Notes under the pieces: model-generated
What the model was told of the DNA's origin: nothing
Databases searched by the model: none
What the model saw: only the letters and a program-made list of their open reading frames with translations
Shown: one piece after another, positions 8,406 through 17,892 of the stretch
Layout of the letters: every line of letters starts with the position of its first letter
How positions within the stretch are numbered: the stretch's first letter is position 1
NCBI GenBank assembly: GCA_014237855.1
Contig: JABACD010000031.1
Span: 1-51,716 of the forward strand
Source: Planctomycetota bacterium
GTDB taxonomy: Bacteria > Planctomycetota > UBA1135 > GCA-002686595
Reading direction: 5' to 3'
DNA length: 51,716 nucleotides
Made by a program: the position numbers and the translations under genes

Positions 8406-10745
8406 ATGGCCAACGAGAGAAGACATTCCTCCGAATCGCGATCAGGCTCCGGGCATCTGCGATTCCTCTTCAACCTGGTGAGCTTTGCCTCGGTTGGACT
8501 GCTGATGGGGTCCTGCTTCGATAATCAGCCAGACGACCCCTTCCTGCTGGCGCCTGATACACCGGTTGTGCTGGTGTTGATCGACACTCTTCGCGCGGAT
8601 CACCTCTCATGTTACGGCTACCCCCTCGAGACCAGCCCCCACCTGGACGAGCTGGCCTCGCGTAGCTTCCTCTTCGAGGCGAACAGCACTCAGTGCAACG
8701 CGACCTTTCCATCGATCACCTCGGTCTTCACAGGTGTCTATCCGAAGACCCACCGCAACTACCTGGCTGTGCCGATCAAGGGCATGGCAAGCGAGAGTGG
8801 TCCCTATCCTTGTGCATCAGAGCGCTTCGGAGAACGGGGGTACTACACCGCTGCGGTCACAAGCCACCCAAGCTGGGGGGCGGAGCGCGATCTGGACGCG
8901 ACCTTGTGGCGTGGTTGGGACGAGATCTCCCACCTGGGTCCCCCGATTCCGATCGAGGAGCGCGCTCTCCATGCCCGGGCTTCGAACACAAACGGCCGAT
9001 TGTTCGAGGTGATGGATGTCTACGACCGTGACTTCTCCGATCAACCACTCTTTATTTGGGCTCACTACTTCGATCCGCATACGGACCTGTGGGGCAATCT
9101 CTACGATCCACCAGAAGACCTCGCGAACAGCTTCTTTGACCATCACTTCGAGCAATTAGGCCTCAGCTCCTACGCTGATGAATTGCGGGATCTTGATCCA
9201 ACTCTTCGCAACGAGTGGATACAGGACAACACAAAGGATGACCTGCGCTTCAGGCTCAAGCTCGCCGCTGGCCGGGCGGGCTACGATGCAGAGATCCTCT
9301 CCTGTGACCAGGGCATTGCCCAGTTATTTGAGCGCCTCGAGGAGAGCGGAATACTGGATGAGGCGATCATCGTCGTCATGTCCGACCATGGCGAGAACAT
9401 GGAGGAGAACTCTGAAGAGCGCTCCGCTTACGCCTTCACGCACAAGCGGCTCTACGACGGAGTCTCCCACACTCCGCTCTTGATCCATCTGCCAGGGCAA
9501 GTCGAGGGCCGTCGGATTCCCTCGATCACGCAGAATATCGATGTCCTCCCGACCCTGATGGAGATCCTGGACTTCCCATTGGACGAGTCGATCGAAGGTA
9601 GGAGCCTCGTGCCGCTGATGCGTGGGGACGCTGACGAGCTTCACGAGAGGGTCTTCATCGAGTCCTCCACGGGGAGCGAGAAGGCGGTGCGCTCCGATGA
9701 GCTCAAGCTGATCGACGGCTGGATGCCCAACCAGGTCGAGGTCTACGAGTGGCGCGATGACCCGGGCGAAGTCAGGGACCTGTCGGAGTCGGGACCGAAG
9801 GAGTCGATCACGGAACTGGTCGAAGCCATGGACCAATTCCGGCCCGATGTGGTGCTGCGAATCCACGCAGAACCCATGAAGGTCCCCTATGACCTTCAGA
9901 TGCAAGTCCAGATGCCGGGCGTCAGCATCAAGGCGCTCGAGGGTGCCCCGGAGAGTGCACTCTCCGATGACCGAGGAACCTTCACCTGGTCCGGCAAGGT
10001 TGGGCCCGAAGGTCTGGATGTAGTGCTTCACCCCCAGGTCTACGAGCCAGGCCACGAGGTTCACTGGAGGATCCGCCACAGCGGGCGCGACGACCTTCCC
10101 CTTGCTGTTCGCCTGGGTAAGACTCCGGTCTCCAGTACACCGGCAATACCGGTCTGGACATCGGTTGCAGGGGCCCTCCCTGCTCCGGACTCGTTTGACT
10201 ACAAGATCGAGGAGGACCTACAGACCGGGTTGAAGACCATCGATATCCGTCACCCAGGCGCGAGAAAGATCGAGTGCGAGGTGCGCTATTCACTGCCGCG
10301 AATGGACAAGTTCCTGGAAGCCCAGCGGATGGATGGCCTCAGTGAACGGCGTCCAACCAGTTCGCACTTCCACCGGTCGGATGCATTTGACGTGGACGAG
10401 GCGAGGCTGGAGTTGCTCGCCAGTCACCCCAAGGCAGGGCTGCGTTACCTGCTGCGTATCGATGGCTCGTGGCCGGATCCGGAGAAGCTCTCCATCAATG
10501 GAAAGCCGATCGATACCAGGTTGTTGCACTTCGTGTTTCCTTCAATCCCCATGGACAAGCGAATACAGCCTTACCTGAGTGCTGGCCCTGCTGCGGGGAC
10601 CAAGCTGCCACCTGGCACGATTCAGATCTGGCAGGAATCGGGGGGCGATGGTGGTGAGATCGATGCAAGCCACCTTCCAGCTGGGCTGGCAGATCAGCTG
10701 AACAGCATTGGATACCTTGGTGATGCCGAGCAAGAGGATGAGTAA
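8406..10745 (+). CDS. Alkaline-phosphatase-fold 'sulfatase' lipoprotein with Thr nucleophile
   Basis: From the ATG at 8406 the protein is 779 residues; the frame runs back to a TTG at 8319 but the extra sequence precedes a lipoprotein-like signal ending L-L-M-G-S-C (Cys37), so the later start is preferred. The catalytic half has the metal-binding V-L-I-D-T-L-R-A-D-H-L-S-C-Y-G at residues 57-71, and M-S-D-H-G-E-N-M for the second metal site. At the position of the formylglycine cysteine it has N-A-T-F-P-S-I-T-S (Thr100), so it cannot be matured as a classical sulfatase; Thr nucleophiles occur in phosphatases and phosphoglycerol/phosphoethanolamine transferases of this superfamily. A C-terminal beta-rich region of about 250 residues ends in the common N-S-I-G-Y-L-G. 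The downstream SGNH gene starts eight bases after the stop. Confidence 0.85.
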   Translation: MANERRHSSESRSGSGHLRFLFNLVSFASVGLLMGSCFDNQPDDPFLLAPDTPVVLVLIDTLRADHLSCYGYPLETSPHLDELASRSFLFEANSTQCNATFPSITSVFTGVYPKTHRNYLAVPIKGMASESGPYPCASERFGERGYYTAAVTSHPSWGAERDLDATLWRGWDEISHLGPPIPIEERALHARASNTNGRLFEVMDVYDRDFSDQPLFIWAHYFDPHTDLWGNLYDPPEDLANSFFDHHFEQLGLSSYADELRDLDPTLRNEWIQDNTKDDLRFRLKLAAGRAGYDAEILSCDQGIAQLFERLEESGILDEAIIVVMSDHGENMEENSEERSAYAFTHKRLYDGVSHTPLLIHLPGQVEGRRIPSITQNIDVLPTLMEILDFPLDESIEGRSLVPLMRGDADELHERVFIESSTGSEKAVRSDELKLIDGWMPNQVEVYEWRDDPGEVRDLSESGPKESITELVEAMDQFRPDVVLRIHAEPMKVPYDLQMQVQMPGVSIKALEGAPESALSDDRGTFTWSGKVGPEGLDVVLHPQVYEPGHEVHWRIRHSGRDDLPLAVRLGKTPVSSTPAIPVWTSVAGALPAPDSFDYKIEEDLQTGLKTIDIRHPGARKIECEVRYSLPRMDKFLEAQRMDGLSERRPTSSHFHRSDAFDVDEARLELLASHPKAGLRYLLRIDGSWPDPEKLSINGKPIDTRLLHFVFPSIPMDKRIQPYLSAGPAAGTKLPPGTIQIWQESGGDGGEIDASHLPAGLADQLNSIGYLGDAEQEDE

Positions 10746-10753
10746 CTAGCCAG

Positions 10754-12013
10754 ATGACCGAGCCTCAATCCTCAGCGGAAGATCCAGGGCCGAGAAGGGG
10801 GGGGTTGAAGGATCACGCGCCCTTCCTGGGCACGACCCTCACCGTGGTGGTGGCCTTGATCGCCCTGCTCTGCGTGATGCAGTGGGGGCCGATCAATGAG
10901 AAGCGACTGAACTTCTTCTATCAGCCACTGGTCGCAGGGGTCATCGGGGGGCTTGTCCTTTGGTGCCTGATCTACGGCTGGTGGCGTGGGCCCCTGGGGT
11001 GGAGGCTTGCACTACCGCTGCTCTTGCTGGCCTACCTGGGAATAGAGCGTTTTGGCGCCCCATACTTCAGCCGTGTCTACCGGATGGGGTCCTATCTGGC
11101 GATTCAGGATCCCGATCATCTGCCACGGCATGTGTCAGCAAAGAAGGGGTGGAACTCGGATTCCCTGCGGTGCCCGCATCAAGCCGAGGACTTTCGGGAG
11201 GAAGACACGAATGTGATCATTCTCGGAGACTCCTTCACCTTTGGGATGAAGCTCAAACCCCTGCAAGCATTTCCAGTGCTTGTTGAGAAGCGGCTCCAGT
11301 CGCGCTTCAAGGATAGAGAGATCAGGGTCGCAAACTTTGGTTGGGTGAGCTCCTCTCCCCTGCTCAGCTGGCGGCGTTTGCTCGACATCGGTGAGAAGTA
11401 CTCGCCTGACCTGGTGGTCATGTGTGTCGACATGACCGATATTCGGGACGACATTCGCTGGCGGGCGATTCTCAATCGCGAGGGGATGTACGGAGTCATT
11501 GGGCACATCCCCCTCACCTTGCGTGGGCTGCAGGAACTCTTCCCGCAGGTCCTGAACGAGGGGTTTGGTTTGCTCAACCCAAACCTGCCCCAGAAGCGCT
11601 TCTTCATGTGCGAGTCGCCACTGGAGGAAACACGGCAGCACTTCGGAGATATCGAGAATAACCTGCGGCGAATCAAGAAGTGGTGCGACGAACACGGCGC
11701 GGAGTTTGTGGTGATCATTCTCCCCCGCACCTTTCAATACAGCGATCGAGAGTGCCCAGACAACTGGGAGAAGGGCGAGTACACAGTCCTCGGCCCATAC
11801 AGCCTGGAGCCATTCCGCTTCTTCGAAGAACTAGCTGAGCGGGTCGACTATCCGATCTACACCCGCGAGGTTCTGAAGGAATTCCAGGAGACGGAGATCT
11901 TCCCGACCTCGTTCGAGGACGACCCGCACTGGAACGCGGACGGAGCCAAGCTCGCCTCGAAGGTGATCAGTCGCATCTTGATCAAGGAGATGCGGCAGCC
12001 AAGGCCTCGCTAG
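10754..12013 (+). CDS. Membrane-anchored SGNH/GDSL hydrolase-like protein
   Basis: The 419-residue protein has three predicted membrane helices (about 27-43, 58-76 and 83-97) and then an SGNH domain. The catalytic serine lies in I-I-L-G-D-S-F-T-F-G (Ser160), the oxyanion region follows in V-A-N-F-G-W-V-S-S-S, and the Asp-His pair is in D-D-P-H-W-N-A-D-G near residue 398. This D-x-H-W-N arrangement is typical of AlgX/AlgJ-like acyl-transfer or esterase proteins acting on exported polysaccharides. The gene follows the Thr-type sulfatase-fold gene with an eight-base gap and no obvious Shine-Dalgarno site, so the two are probably one operon acting on the same surface glycan. The substrate is unknown. 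Confidence 0.82.
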   Translation: MTEPQSSAEDPGPRRGGLKDHAPFLGTTLTVVVALIALLCVMQWGPINEKRLNFFYQPLVAGVIGGLVLWCLIYGWWRGPLGWRLALPLLLLAYLGIERFGAPYFSRVYRMGSYLAIQDPDHLPRHVSAKKGWNSDSLRCPHQAEDFREEDTNVIILGDSFTFGMKLKPLQAFPVLVEKRLQSRFKDREIRVANFGWVSSSPLLSWRRLLDIGEKYSPDLVVMCVDMTDIRDDIRWRAILNREGMYGVIGHIPLTLRGLQELFPQVLNEGFGLLNPNLPQKRFFMCESPLEETRQHFGDIENNLRRIKKWCDEHGAEFVVIILPRTFQYSDRECPDNWEKGEYTVLGPYSLEPFRFFEELAERVDYPIYTREVLKEFQETEIFPTSFEDDPHWNADGAKLASKVISRILIKEMRQPRPR

Positions 12014-12034
12014 ATCTGATGCCGGGGCCGCTGC

Positions 12035-13642
12035 CTACTTCTGGACCTTCGGGGAGAAGGGCGCTGCGAAGATCTGCACTCCGGGGTTTATCGAGATGCC
12101 GCTGAGCAGGCATGGGCCTCCTGGGATGTGCCAGGTTGCTTCACCCGGAGGGATGCCCTTTTTCAGGTTTGCGATCCGCCTGGATTGAATCCCGGCCTCA
12201 GGGCCGATGGGTTCGAACTCTGTTGGGCAGACGATCGCATCGAGCTGACCCTCGAGGGTTCTGAGACCGGCAGTGGTGTCCACGACCACCTCGGCATCGA
12301 TGTGGGCCAGGTCGATCGGATGTATCCGTAGAGACCGCGCGATGCCAACCTTCTTCCACTGTCGCTCTCTTGCGAGGCGCGCAACCTCTTTGGCGGCAGT
12401 CGTTCGAGTCTCCTGGCTGAAGAAGATCTCTCTTGCCTCGTGGAGCTGGGTTAAGAGCAGCCCGGCAAGTAGAGCAACCATGAAGGCCAGGATCGCTGGA
12501 CGAGCGGAGGGCCTCTTCGAGGCGCACCAAGTGACCAACTGCTGAGCTGACAGGCCGATGGCCAGGGCAAGGAATGGATAGAGCACGATCAGATTGCGGT
12601 GGAAGCCCACCACCATCTGAGTTTGCATGAACAGGAAGACAATCGGGAAGATGAACAGCGGCAGCAGCTTGCGGTTTGTCAGGGCAACCATGAGGCCACC
12701 AGCGGCTAGCGCCAGCCCGGGAATCGACAGGGACTCGGAGAGTTGTTCGATTGCCCAGGCGAAGTGGGGCAAGCCGCGGCCAACCGTGTTCGGTCCATGC
12801 CCCATGATCGAGTAGTGCGAGACCTCGAAGCCAACGTTGGTCAAGAACAGCGGCAGGTCGAGAAGCGCATAGGGCATGCAAAGCAAGAAGGTGCCCATGG
12901 TTGTGAGGGCGCCTCCCCACCAGAGCCAGTGGGGCCTTACCGCGTGCTTCCGTCGGCTGATTGCGAGCACGGAGTAGGGGACGAGCACGAGCGGCACCAC
13001 GTTGTACTTGGTGGCGAGTGCGAGGCCGGTCGCTGCAAAGGCCCAGAACAAGGTCACGGTTCTGCCCGACTCCATGTAAGCAGAGCAGAGGGTTACCGTT
13101 AGCAAGACGAAGAACGCCACCGGTATGTCCGGCGCAACCATGGCGGAGTTCTCAATGTGAACCGAGAGGGCCGCGAGTATTGCCGCTGAAGTCAGGCCGA
13201 CGATCGGGCTGGTCCGCCTACCGATCAAGTAGAGAAGCAGGCAGGTGAGGGTGCCGAGTAATGCGCACAAGCCGCGGTTCCACAGATAGAAGCTCGGATG
13301 CGAGGTCTCCCAGCGCCAGTTGGGAATCACCTGTGACTCGACGCTCTCCAGGGTGACGATCTTACCCGTGACTTCATCGGGCGAGCGACACAACCAGATG
13401 TAGTGGGCGGCGTCGACAGCCAACATCATGTAGATGTTCAGGCTGCCGTAGTTGAAGCGGTGCGGATTCAGGTCTCCGGTCTTCATCATCTCGAGAGCCA
13501 CCACGCTCGTGTGAGGCTCGTCAGGGTGATGAAGGTAGGGCAAACCCTGGTGAGAGTGTCCCAAGCGTGCTGCAAGCGCACCCAAGAGGATCAGTGCGAG
13601 AAGCGCGAGCTCGCCAGACTTTTTCTTTACGGATTCCAGCAT
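12035..13642 (-). CDS. GT-C membrane glycosyltransferase (family 39-like)
   Basis: From the ATG at 13640-13642 the protein is 535 residues (the open frame extends to 13708). It has an N-terminal helix, then the periplasmic-facing acidic motif H-H-P-D-E-P at residues 38-43, the catalytic Asp/Glu of polyprenyl-phosphate-sugar-dependent GT-C enzymes, followed by about ten more membrane helices and a C-terminal soluble domain of about 120 residues. Such enzymes transfer a sugar from a lipid carrier to a glycan or protein on the outer face of the inner membrane. It is convergent with the SGNH gene (21 bases apart) and divergent from the secreted sulfatase. The sugar donor and acceptor cannot be read. 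Confidence 0.82.
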   Translation of the reverse strand: MLESVKKKSGELALLALILLGALAARLGHSHQGLPYLHHPDEPHTSVVALEMMKTGDLNPHRFNYGSLNIYMMLAVDAAHYIWLCRSPDEVTGKIVTLESVESQVIPNWRWETSHPSFYLWNRGLCALLGTLTCLLLYLIGRRTSPIVGLTSAAILAALSVHIENSAMVAPDIPVAFFVLLTVTLCSAYMESGRTVTLFWAFAATGLALATKYNVVPLVLVPYSVLAISRRKHAVRPHWLWWGGALTTMGTFLLCMPYALLDLPLFLTNVGFEVSHYSIMGHGPNTVGRGLPHFAWAIEQLSESLSIPGLALAAGGLMVALTNRKLLPLFIFPIVFLFMQTQMVVGFHRNLIVLYPFLALAIGLSAQQLVTWCASKRPSARPAILAFMVALLAGLLLTQLHEAREIFFSQETRTTAAKEVARLARERQWKKVGIARSLRIHPIDLAHIDAEVVVDTTAGLRTLEGQLDAIVCPTEFEPIGPEAGIQSRRIANLKKGIPPGEATWHIPGGPCLLSGISINPGVQIFAAPFSPKVQK

Positions 13643-13953
13643 CGGGAGAGTCGCGGGCCGGTAGCAGTCACCAAACTGTCGGCATAGTTGCGGTCGTATC
13701 CCCTGCAAATCTTTCCTAGATCCTATCTACATGGCAAGGGAGAGGGGTTTAGAGGATTCCAGGTACACCCCCATGAGGTCGTCCAGAGCGGCAACTCAGC
13801 CAATCCGAGTGGCGGCAATCTCTAATCGGGGGTAGGCTACTGGAGGCTTCAGGCAAGACTTAGTAAAGGAGCCTCACCATCCATTGAACCGCGTCACGGG
13901 GCCTTTTTCGACTGGCCAGTGAGCCAGATCTCGGACCCCCCCCATTCATAGCC
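13643..13953. other. Divergent intergenic region (311 bp) between glycosyltransferase and sulfatase genes
   Basis: No reading frame with protein-like text is visible here. The region is less GC-rich than its surroundings, with patches such as CTAGATCCTATCTACATGG that could hold promoter elements for either gene, and a perfect 10-bp palindrome ACTGGCCAGT at 13911-13920, which is 33 bases before the sulfatase GTG start. An AAAGGAG occurs at 13865-13871 but leads only into a short frame that closes after about a dozen codons. Confidence 0.4.
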
Positions 13954-16095
13954 GTGAGAATCAGCCACCTTGCTTCTTTCTATCTGATTGGCACCCTCAT
14001 GCCAGCCTCATTCGCGCTCACCGTGGGCCTGGAAGGAGGCGGATGTGAGTCCTTCGCCAACTCCACTGGTGAGCAGGCGACCCTCACAGTCAGCGGCGAT
14101 GCGAACCTTCCTGGGGGCCACCTGACCCTGGAGGCCTTCCCCGTGCCGAACGAGCCGGGGGTCTTCTTCTATTCCTCCGAGGCGACGCTGTCCCGGGCCC
14201 AGAAGCCCTTTGTTCAGGGCCTTAGCTGCCTGGGGAGCACCGGACGCCGCACCAGTGTCCTGCCGGTCACCAGGGCCGAGAACAACCGAATCAAGCTCGA
14301 GATCAGTCTCGACGAGCTGGCGGAAAGAGATGCCAGCATCCACGCCGGCTCCGAGTTGAGATTTCAGGCCTGGTATCGGGATCCGGTCCACTCACTGGCC
14401 CCCTTCAACTTCACGACCTCGACCGATGTTCAGCTTGGGTCTGTTCAGTACAGCGTCCTGCAGCTGCTGATCGACGATATCGGTTACGAGTTCTTGCGGG
14501 CTTACCACGACCAGAACAAGTACGACGGCGACAACCCCCTCAACGAGCTCGAGGATCCGAACGGCGTAAACCTCTACCCCTGGACTCCCTTCATCGACGA
14601 GCTCGCCTCGAAGGGAATTCGGTTCAACCAGTTCCGAGCCAACCCGACCTGCTCCACGACCCGGGCAACTCTGGTTACCGGTCGCTACGCCTTCCGACAC
14701 GGAGTTGGGTCGTTGGTGACCGAAGACCGAGTCGGTACCCTTGGTGAGTTTGGTGTTGGGGTTGGAAATGACGAGTTCACCCTCGCCGAGGTATTGGACA
14801 CAGCCGGGTACGAGACAGGCTACGTCGGCAAATGGCACATGGCGCTAGGTTCCGGCCAGGTTGGACTCAATGGAGCCCCCGGCACGGACTTCCCGCATAT
14901 TCTCTCCTACGGCAAGTGGGACTACGCCTGGTCGATTCATGCCAACCTGACCAACTGGCCCTTCGTGCCGCCGGTCAACATTCCGGGCGTGAGTGGCAGT
15001 GCGTTGCCAGAAGACGACGTCCCCCAGGGCTACTGGAACTTCAAGTCATGGGCGAACTTCGGGGTTGACCCCTTCGAGACGGAGACCTTGAACCTCAACT
15101 ACGCGACAGAGGTGACGAGGTTGCGCACCAAGGAGCTCATCGACTGGGCCGAGACAGGTGCTCCCGGCTCTCCCTGGTATGTGATGGGTTCGTTCAGTGC
15201 CGCCCATGCACCCTATGGAGACCTCCCACCGACTTCATGGCTGTCAACCGCCGAGTACTGGCCGGCGACCACGATCTACGGCCTCAACATCCCCGGTGGT
15301 TCCGGGCCCACGACTGCCTGGACTGGCTACTGTGCCCACATCGAGGCTCTCGACTCGCGCCTCGAGGAGATGTTTGATGCGATGGGCGGCCTCGATGCTG
15401 TCCTGCAAGACACGATGGTCATCTTGAGTGGGGACAATGGGTCGCCGCCGCCGGCCCTGTTGTCTGCAATGAATGACAACGGCAAGGATATCGGCACGGT
15501 CTATCCCGCGCTGATCACTGGCTCCGACAATCACTTCAAGCACCAGCCCTACGAGCGTGGAGTACGCATTCCGTTGATCGTGGCAGGGCCGCTCGTCTCC
15601 AATCCCGGGAGCGTTTGTGATGCCCCGGTCGATGCGGTCGATGTTCACGCCACCATCGCAGATATCTGCCAGGCAGATATTTCTACCACCGTGAATGATG
15701 GCCGACCCATGGACGGAATCTCGTTCATGTCGCTGATCGATGGCAGCATGAGCGACCTTGAGCACATCAAGACAGTTCGTGACTGGTCACTTGTCGAGCG
15801 ATTCTCTCCCAATGGAGACCCGCGGCTTATCGTGCCGCCGATCAGCAACCATAACTCCCGCCGCCGAGGCTATCTGTCACGAGTGAACGACGACTGGTTC
15901 AAGCTCATTCGCAAGCTTGATGACAATGGGTTTGAGGAAGACGAGTTCTATCACCTCTACAGCACAGAGGTTCCGAGCGCGGCTGGAGAGGTTGACGCGA
16001 ACGAGCAGAATGACTTGATTGGTCACCCGGACTACGTTCGCGTGTACGGTTTGGTGAAGCAGCGGATGGAGAACGTGCTCTCTACCGAGCCTTAG
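13954..16095 (+). CDS. Secreted formylglycine-type sulfatase with N-terminal beta module
   Basis: The 713-residue product starts at GTG 13954 with a signal peptide (to about residue 22). Residues 25-160 form a separate module with F-F-Y-S-S-E, a paired-Cys region and F-Q-A-W-Y-R-D-P, a text I associate with exported proteins of Poly30-like planctomycetes. The sulfatase core follows: L-I-D-D-I-G (metal Asp174/175), C-S-T-T-R-A-T-L-V-T-G-R at 233 onward (Cys233 to formylglycine), V-G-K-W-H-M-A-L-G, L-S-G-D-N-G-S and E-R-G-V-R-I-P. The C-x-x-x-R motif has Thr-Thr where Pro/Ala-Ser is usual. It probably cleaves sulfate esters from external polysaccharide. It is convergent with the next gene, 16 bases apart. 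Confidence 0.92.
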   Translation: MRISHLASFYLIGTLMPASFALTVGLEGGGCESFANSTGEQATLTVSGDANLPGGHLTLEAFPVPNEPGVFFYSSEATLSRAQKPFVQGLSCLGSTGRRTSVLPVTRAENNRIKLEISLDELAERDASIHAGSELRFQAWYRDPVHSLAPFNFTTSTDVQLGSVQYSVLQLLIDDIGYEFLRAYHDQNKYDGDNPLNELEDPNGVNLYPWTPFIDELASKGIRFNQFRANPTCSTTRATLVTGRYAFRHGVGSLVTEDRVGTLGEFGVGVGNDEFTLAEVLDTAGYETGYVGKWHMALGSGQVGLNGAPGTDFPHILSYGKWDYAWSIHANLTNWPFVPPVNIPGVSGSALPEDDVPQGYWNFKSWANFGVDPFETETLNLNYATEVTRLRTKELIDWAETGAPGSPWYVMGSFSAAHAPYGDLPPTSWLSTAEYWPATTIYGLNIPGGSGPTTAWTGYCAHIEALDSRLEEMFDAMGGLDAVLQDTMVILSGDNGSPPPALLSAMNDNGKDIGTVYPALITGSDNHFKHQPYERGVRIPLIVAGPLVSNPGSVCDAPVDAVDVHATIADICQADISTTVNDGRPMDGISFMSLIDGSMSDLEHIKTVRDWSLVERFSPNGDPRLIVPPISNHNSRRRGYLSRVNDDWFKLIRKLDDNGFEEDEFYHLYSTEVPSAAGEVDANEQNDLIGHPDYVRVYGLVKQRMENVLSTEP

Positions 16096-16111
16096 GCTTC
16101 AGGGCTTCATC

Positions 16112-17695
16112 CTACTCCCAGCGCTGAAAGCGTAGCAGGCGCAGCTCGCTGCCCGGTGCGAACCCCTGGCCGGACGGCAGAGGGTGTCGCTCGATCTCAA
16201 CCAGCCGAGACAGCGGGTGAGCCGAGAAATCACCCAGCTGATCGTGCACTGGGGCCTTGGTGTCCGAGATAACTGAGCCGGCGTAGGTTGGGTGCTGGTC
16301 GTTGAAGAACATCGGCCCCACACGACGGTCATGCCCGGGCGAAGATCTCTCGATGGGGTCGACAGCGGCTATCACCGACGGAGTCACCAGCCCGTAACTG
16401 TCGTAGAGCTCGAGCCCCGAAAAGTAGCCCATGGCTCCGATGGCACCCAGAGACATTGACTCACCCGGTTGAACGAAGAGCGCGAGCGCCTTCCCTTGTA
16501 GAGCCCAGTTCTCCGCCCGCTCTTTCATGTTGCGTTGCATGGAGATCTCACTCTCCCACACGCGGTCCTGGCGAAAGTGGAAACGAGAGCGGACAGAGTC
16601 AGGCACCAGGTTCAGGTCGAAGCACCCGAGCACCTGGATGATGAGCAGCAGGGCAAGGAAGCCTGCTGCCTTCAGGCCTTGGCCCTCTGGGGCAATTCGC
16701 TTCCAGGCAAGTGCGAAGAGGATCGGGAAGAAGGCGATGGAGGGGAACAGGAATCGCCCCATCGGCATGAAGTCTCCACCGACGTAGGCCGCGTACAAGA
16801 GGCTACCGGCGGGCAGCACGAGGGCCGGGAGCCACACGTCCACGAGGCTCTTGCGGAGGCTCCCCAATGCCAGGACGAGGATGAGACCCAGGGAGGGTAG
16901 GGTCAGGAGAGTGGCGGCCAGGTAGTCGACCCCTCGTGCCAAGCGGTGAGACGAGTACCCGGCCTTGACCCTGGCCGTGTTTGGCAGGAAGTCACCGTAG
17001 TAACCATATCGCCAGCAGATGTGTGTGCCGACCAACAGGATTGGCAGGGCCGCGGCCTGGAGGATTGCCACACCGAGCTCTCGGCTCTTGCCACGGAAGG
17101 CCCACAAGAGAGCCGCGCAGCCCAGCAGCATGATGATCCAGACACTGCCGTCCGCGCGAATCAAGCCGGCCAGAGAACCAAAGAGGCCAGCCTGAATTCC
17201 GCGCGGCCTCTCGGGATCTCCTAGCAATCGTTCAAAGGCCAGGAACACCAGCAGGGCGGTTGGCATGGTAGCGAGCCCTCCGGTTGCCCAGACGGCGACG
17301 GGAGGAAGCGTGGCGACGATGAGCCCAGTGGCCGCAGCGCCCCAGGGCCCAAGGTCGAGCCTCCTTGATGCGTAACGGGCCACGCTGACCACCAGCAGGG
17401 CACCACAGAGAGCAGAGCTGATCCGTGACCAGAGTGGAATGTCCAGGCCGACCCAGTCGATCAGGGCCAGCCAGACAACCCAGAGGAAGTTGGAGTACCC
17501 CTCGACAGGGTCGCCCAATGTCAGGTTGTAGCGTAGCCCATGACCAAGGGCTGCGTTGTGACTGTACCTGAAGGAGATATACGAATCGTCACAGAGCCAA
17601 TCGAGTCGCCACGCAAGCAAGGCAAAGAGCAGGATCGCAGGTAGAAGGGCTGACCAGGGCGGGGTCTGCTGCAGGTAGGTGGTCTTGGAGGTCAC
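16112..17695 (-). CDS. GT-C multi-spanning glycosyltransferase-like membrane protein
   Basis: A polytopic protein with about eleven membrane helices in the first 400 residues and a soluble C-terminal part. Right after the first helix comes C-D-D-S-Y-I-S-F-R-Y-S-H-N-A-A-L-G-H-G-L, then P-V-E-G-Y-S-N-F-L-W, a signature shared with bacterial GT-C enzymes such as arabinofuranosyl- and related transferases that use polyprenyl-phosphate sugars; the Asp-Asp is the likely catalytic pair. I prefer the GTG start at 17693-17695 (527 residues); the frame extends to a TTG at 17756-17758, but the extra residues look unlike protein. Its role is presumably addition of a sugar to a surface glycan; it sits between two exported enzymes. 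Confidence 0.78.
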   Translation of the reverse strand: MTSKTTYLQQTPPWSALLPAILLFALLAWRLDWLCDDSYISFRYSHNAALGHGLRYNLTLGDPVEGYSNFLWVVWLALIDWVGLDIPLWSRISSALCGALLVVSVARYASRRLDLGPWGAAATGLIVATLPPVAVWATGGLATMPTALLVFLAFERLLGDPERPRGIQAGLFGSLAGLIRADGSVWIIMLLGCAALLWAFRGKSRELGVAILQAAALPILLVGTHICWRYGYYGDFLPNTARVKAGYSSHRLARGVDYLAATLLTLPSLGLILVLALGSLRKSLVDVWLPALVLPAGSLLYAAYVGGDFMPMGRFLFPSIAFFPILFALAWKRIAPEGQGLKAAGFLALLLIIQVLGCFDLNLVPDSVRSRFHFRQDRVWESEISMQRNMKERAENWALQGKALALFVQPGESMSLGAIGAMGYFSGLELYDSYGLVTPSVIAAVDPIERSSPGHDRRVGPMFFNDQHPTYAGSVISDTKAPVHDQLGDFSAHPLSRLVEIERHPLPSGQGFAPGSELRLLRFQRWE

Positions 17696-17892
17696 AGCCA
17701 GAGGATAGTGCAAGGGCCTCCGCGTACCAGCGGATCCCGGGGATAGGAAGACGCCCAAGAATGGGGGGTGTGGGGCCTCGCAGCGGGCGAATGTGCCTGA
17801 TTACCTAACCCGAATCGCCGATACCGAGCATCTCGAATAGGCTCGCTCCTCGATTTCCGCCGGGAGAACGATCCCAACTCGACAGACACCCC

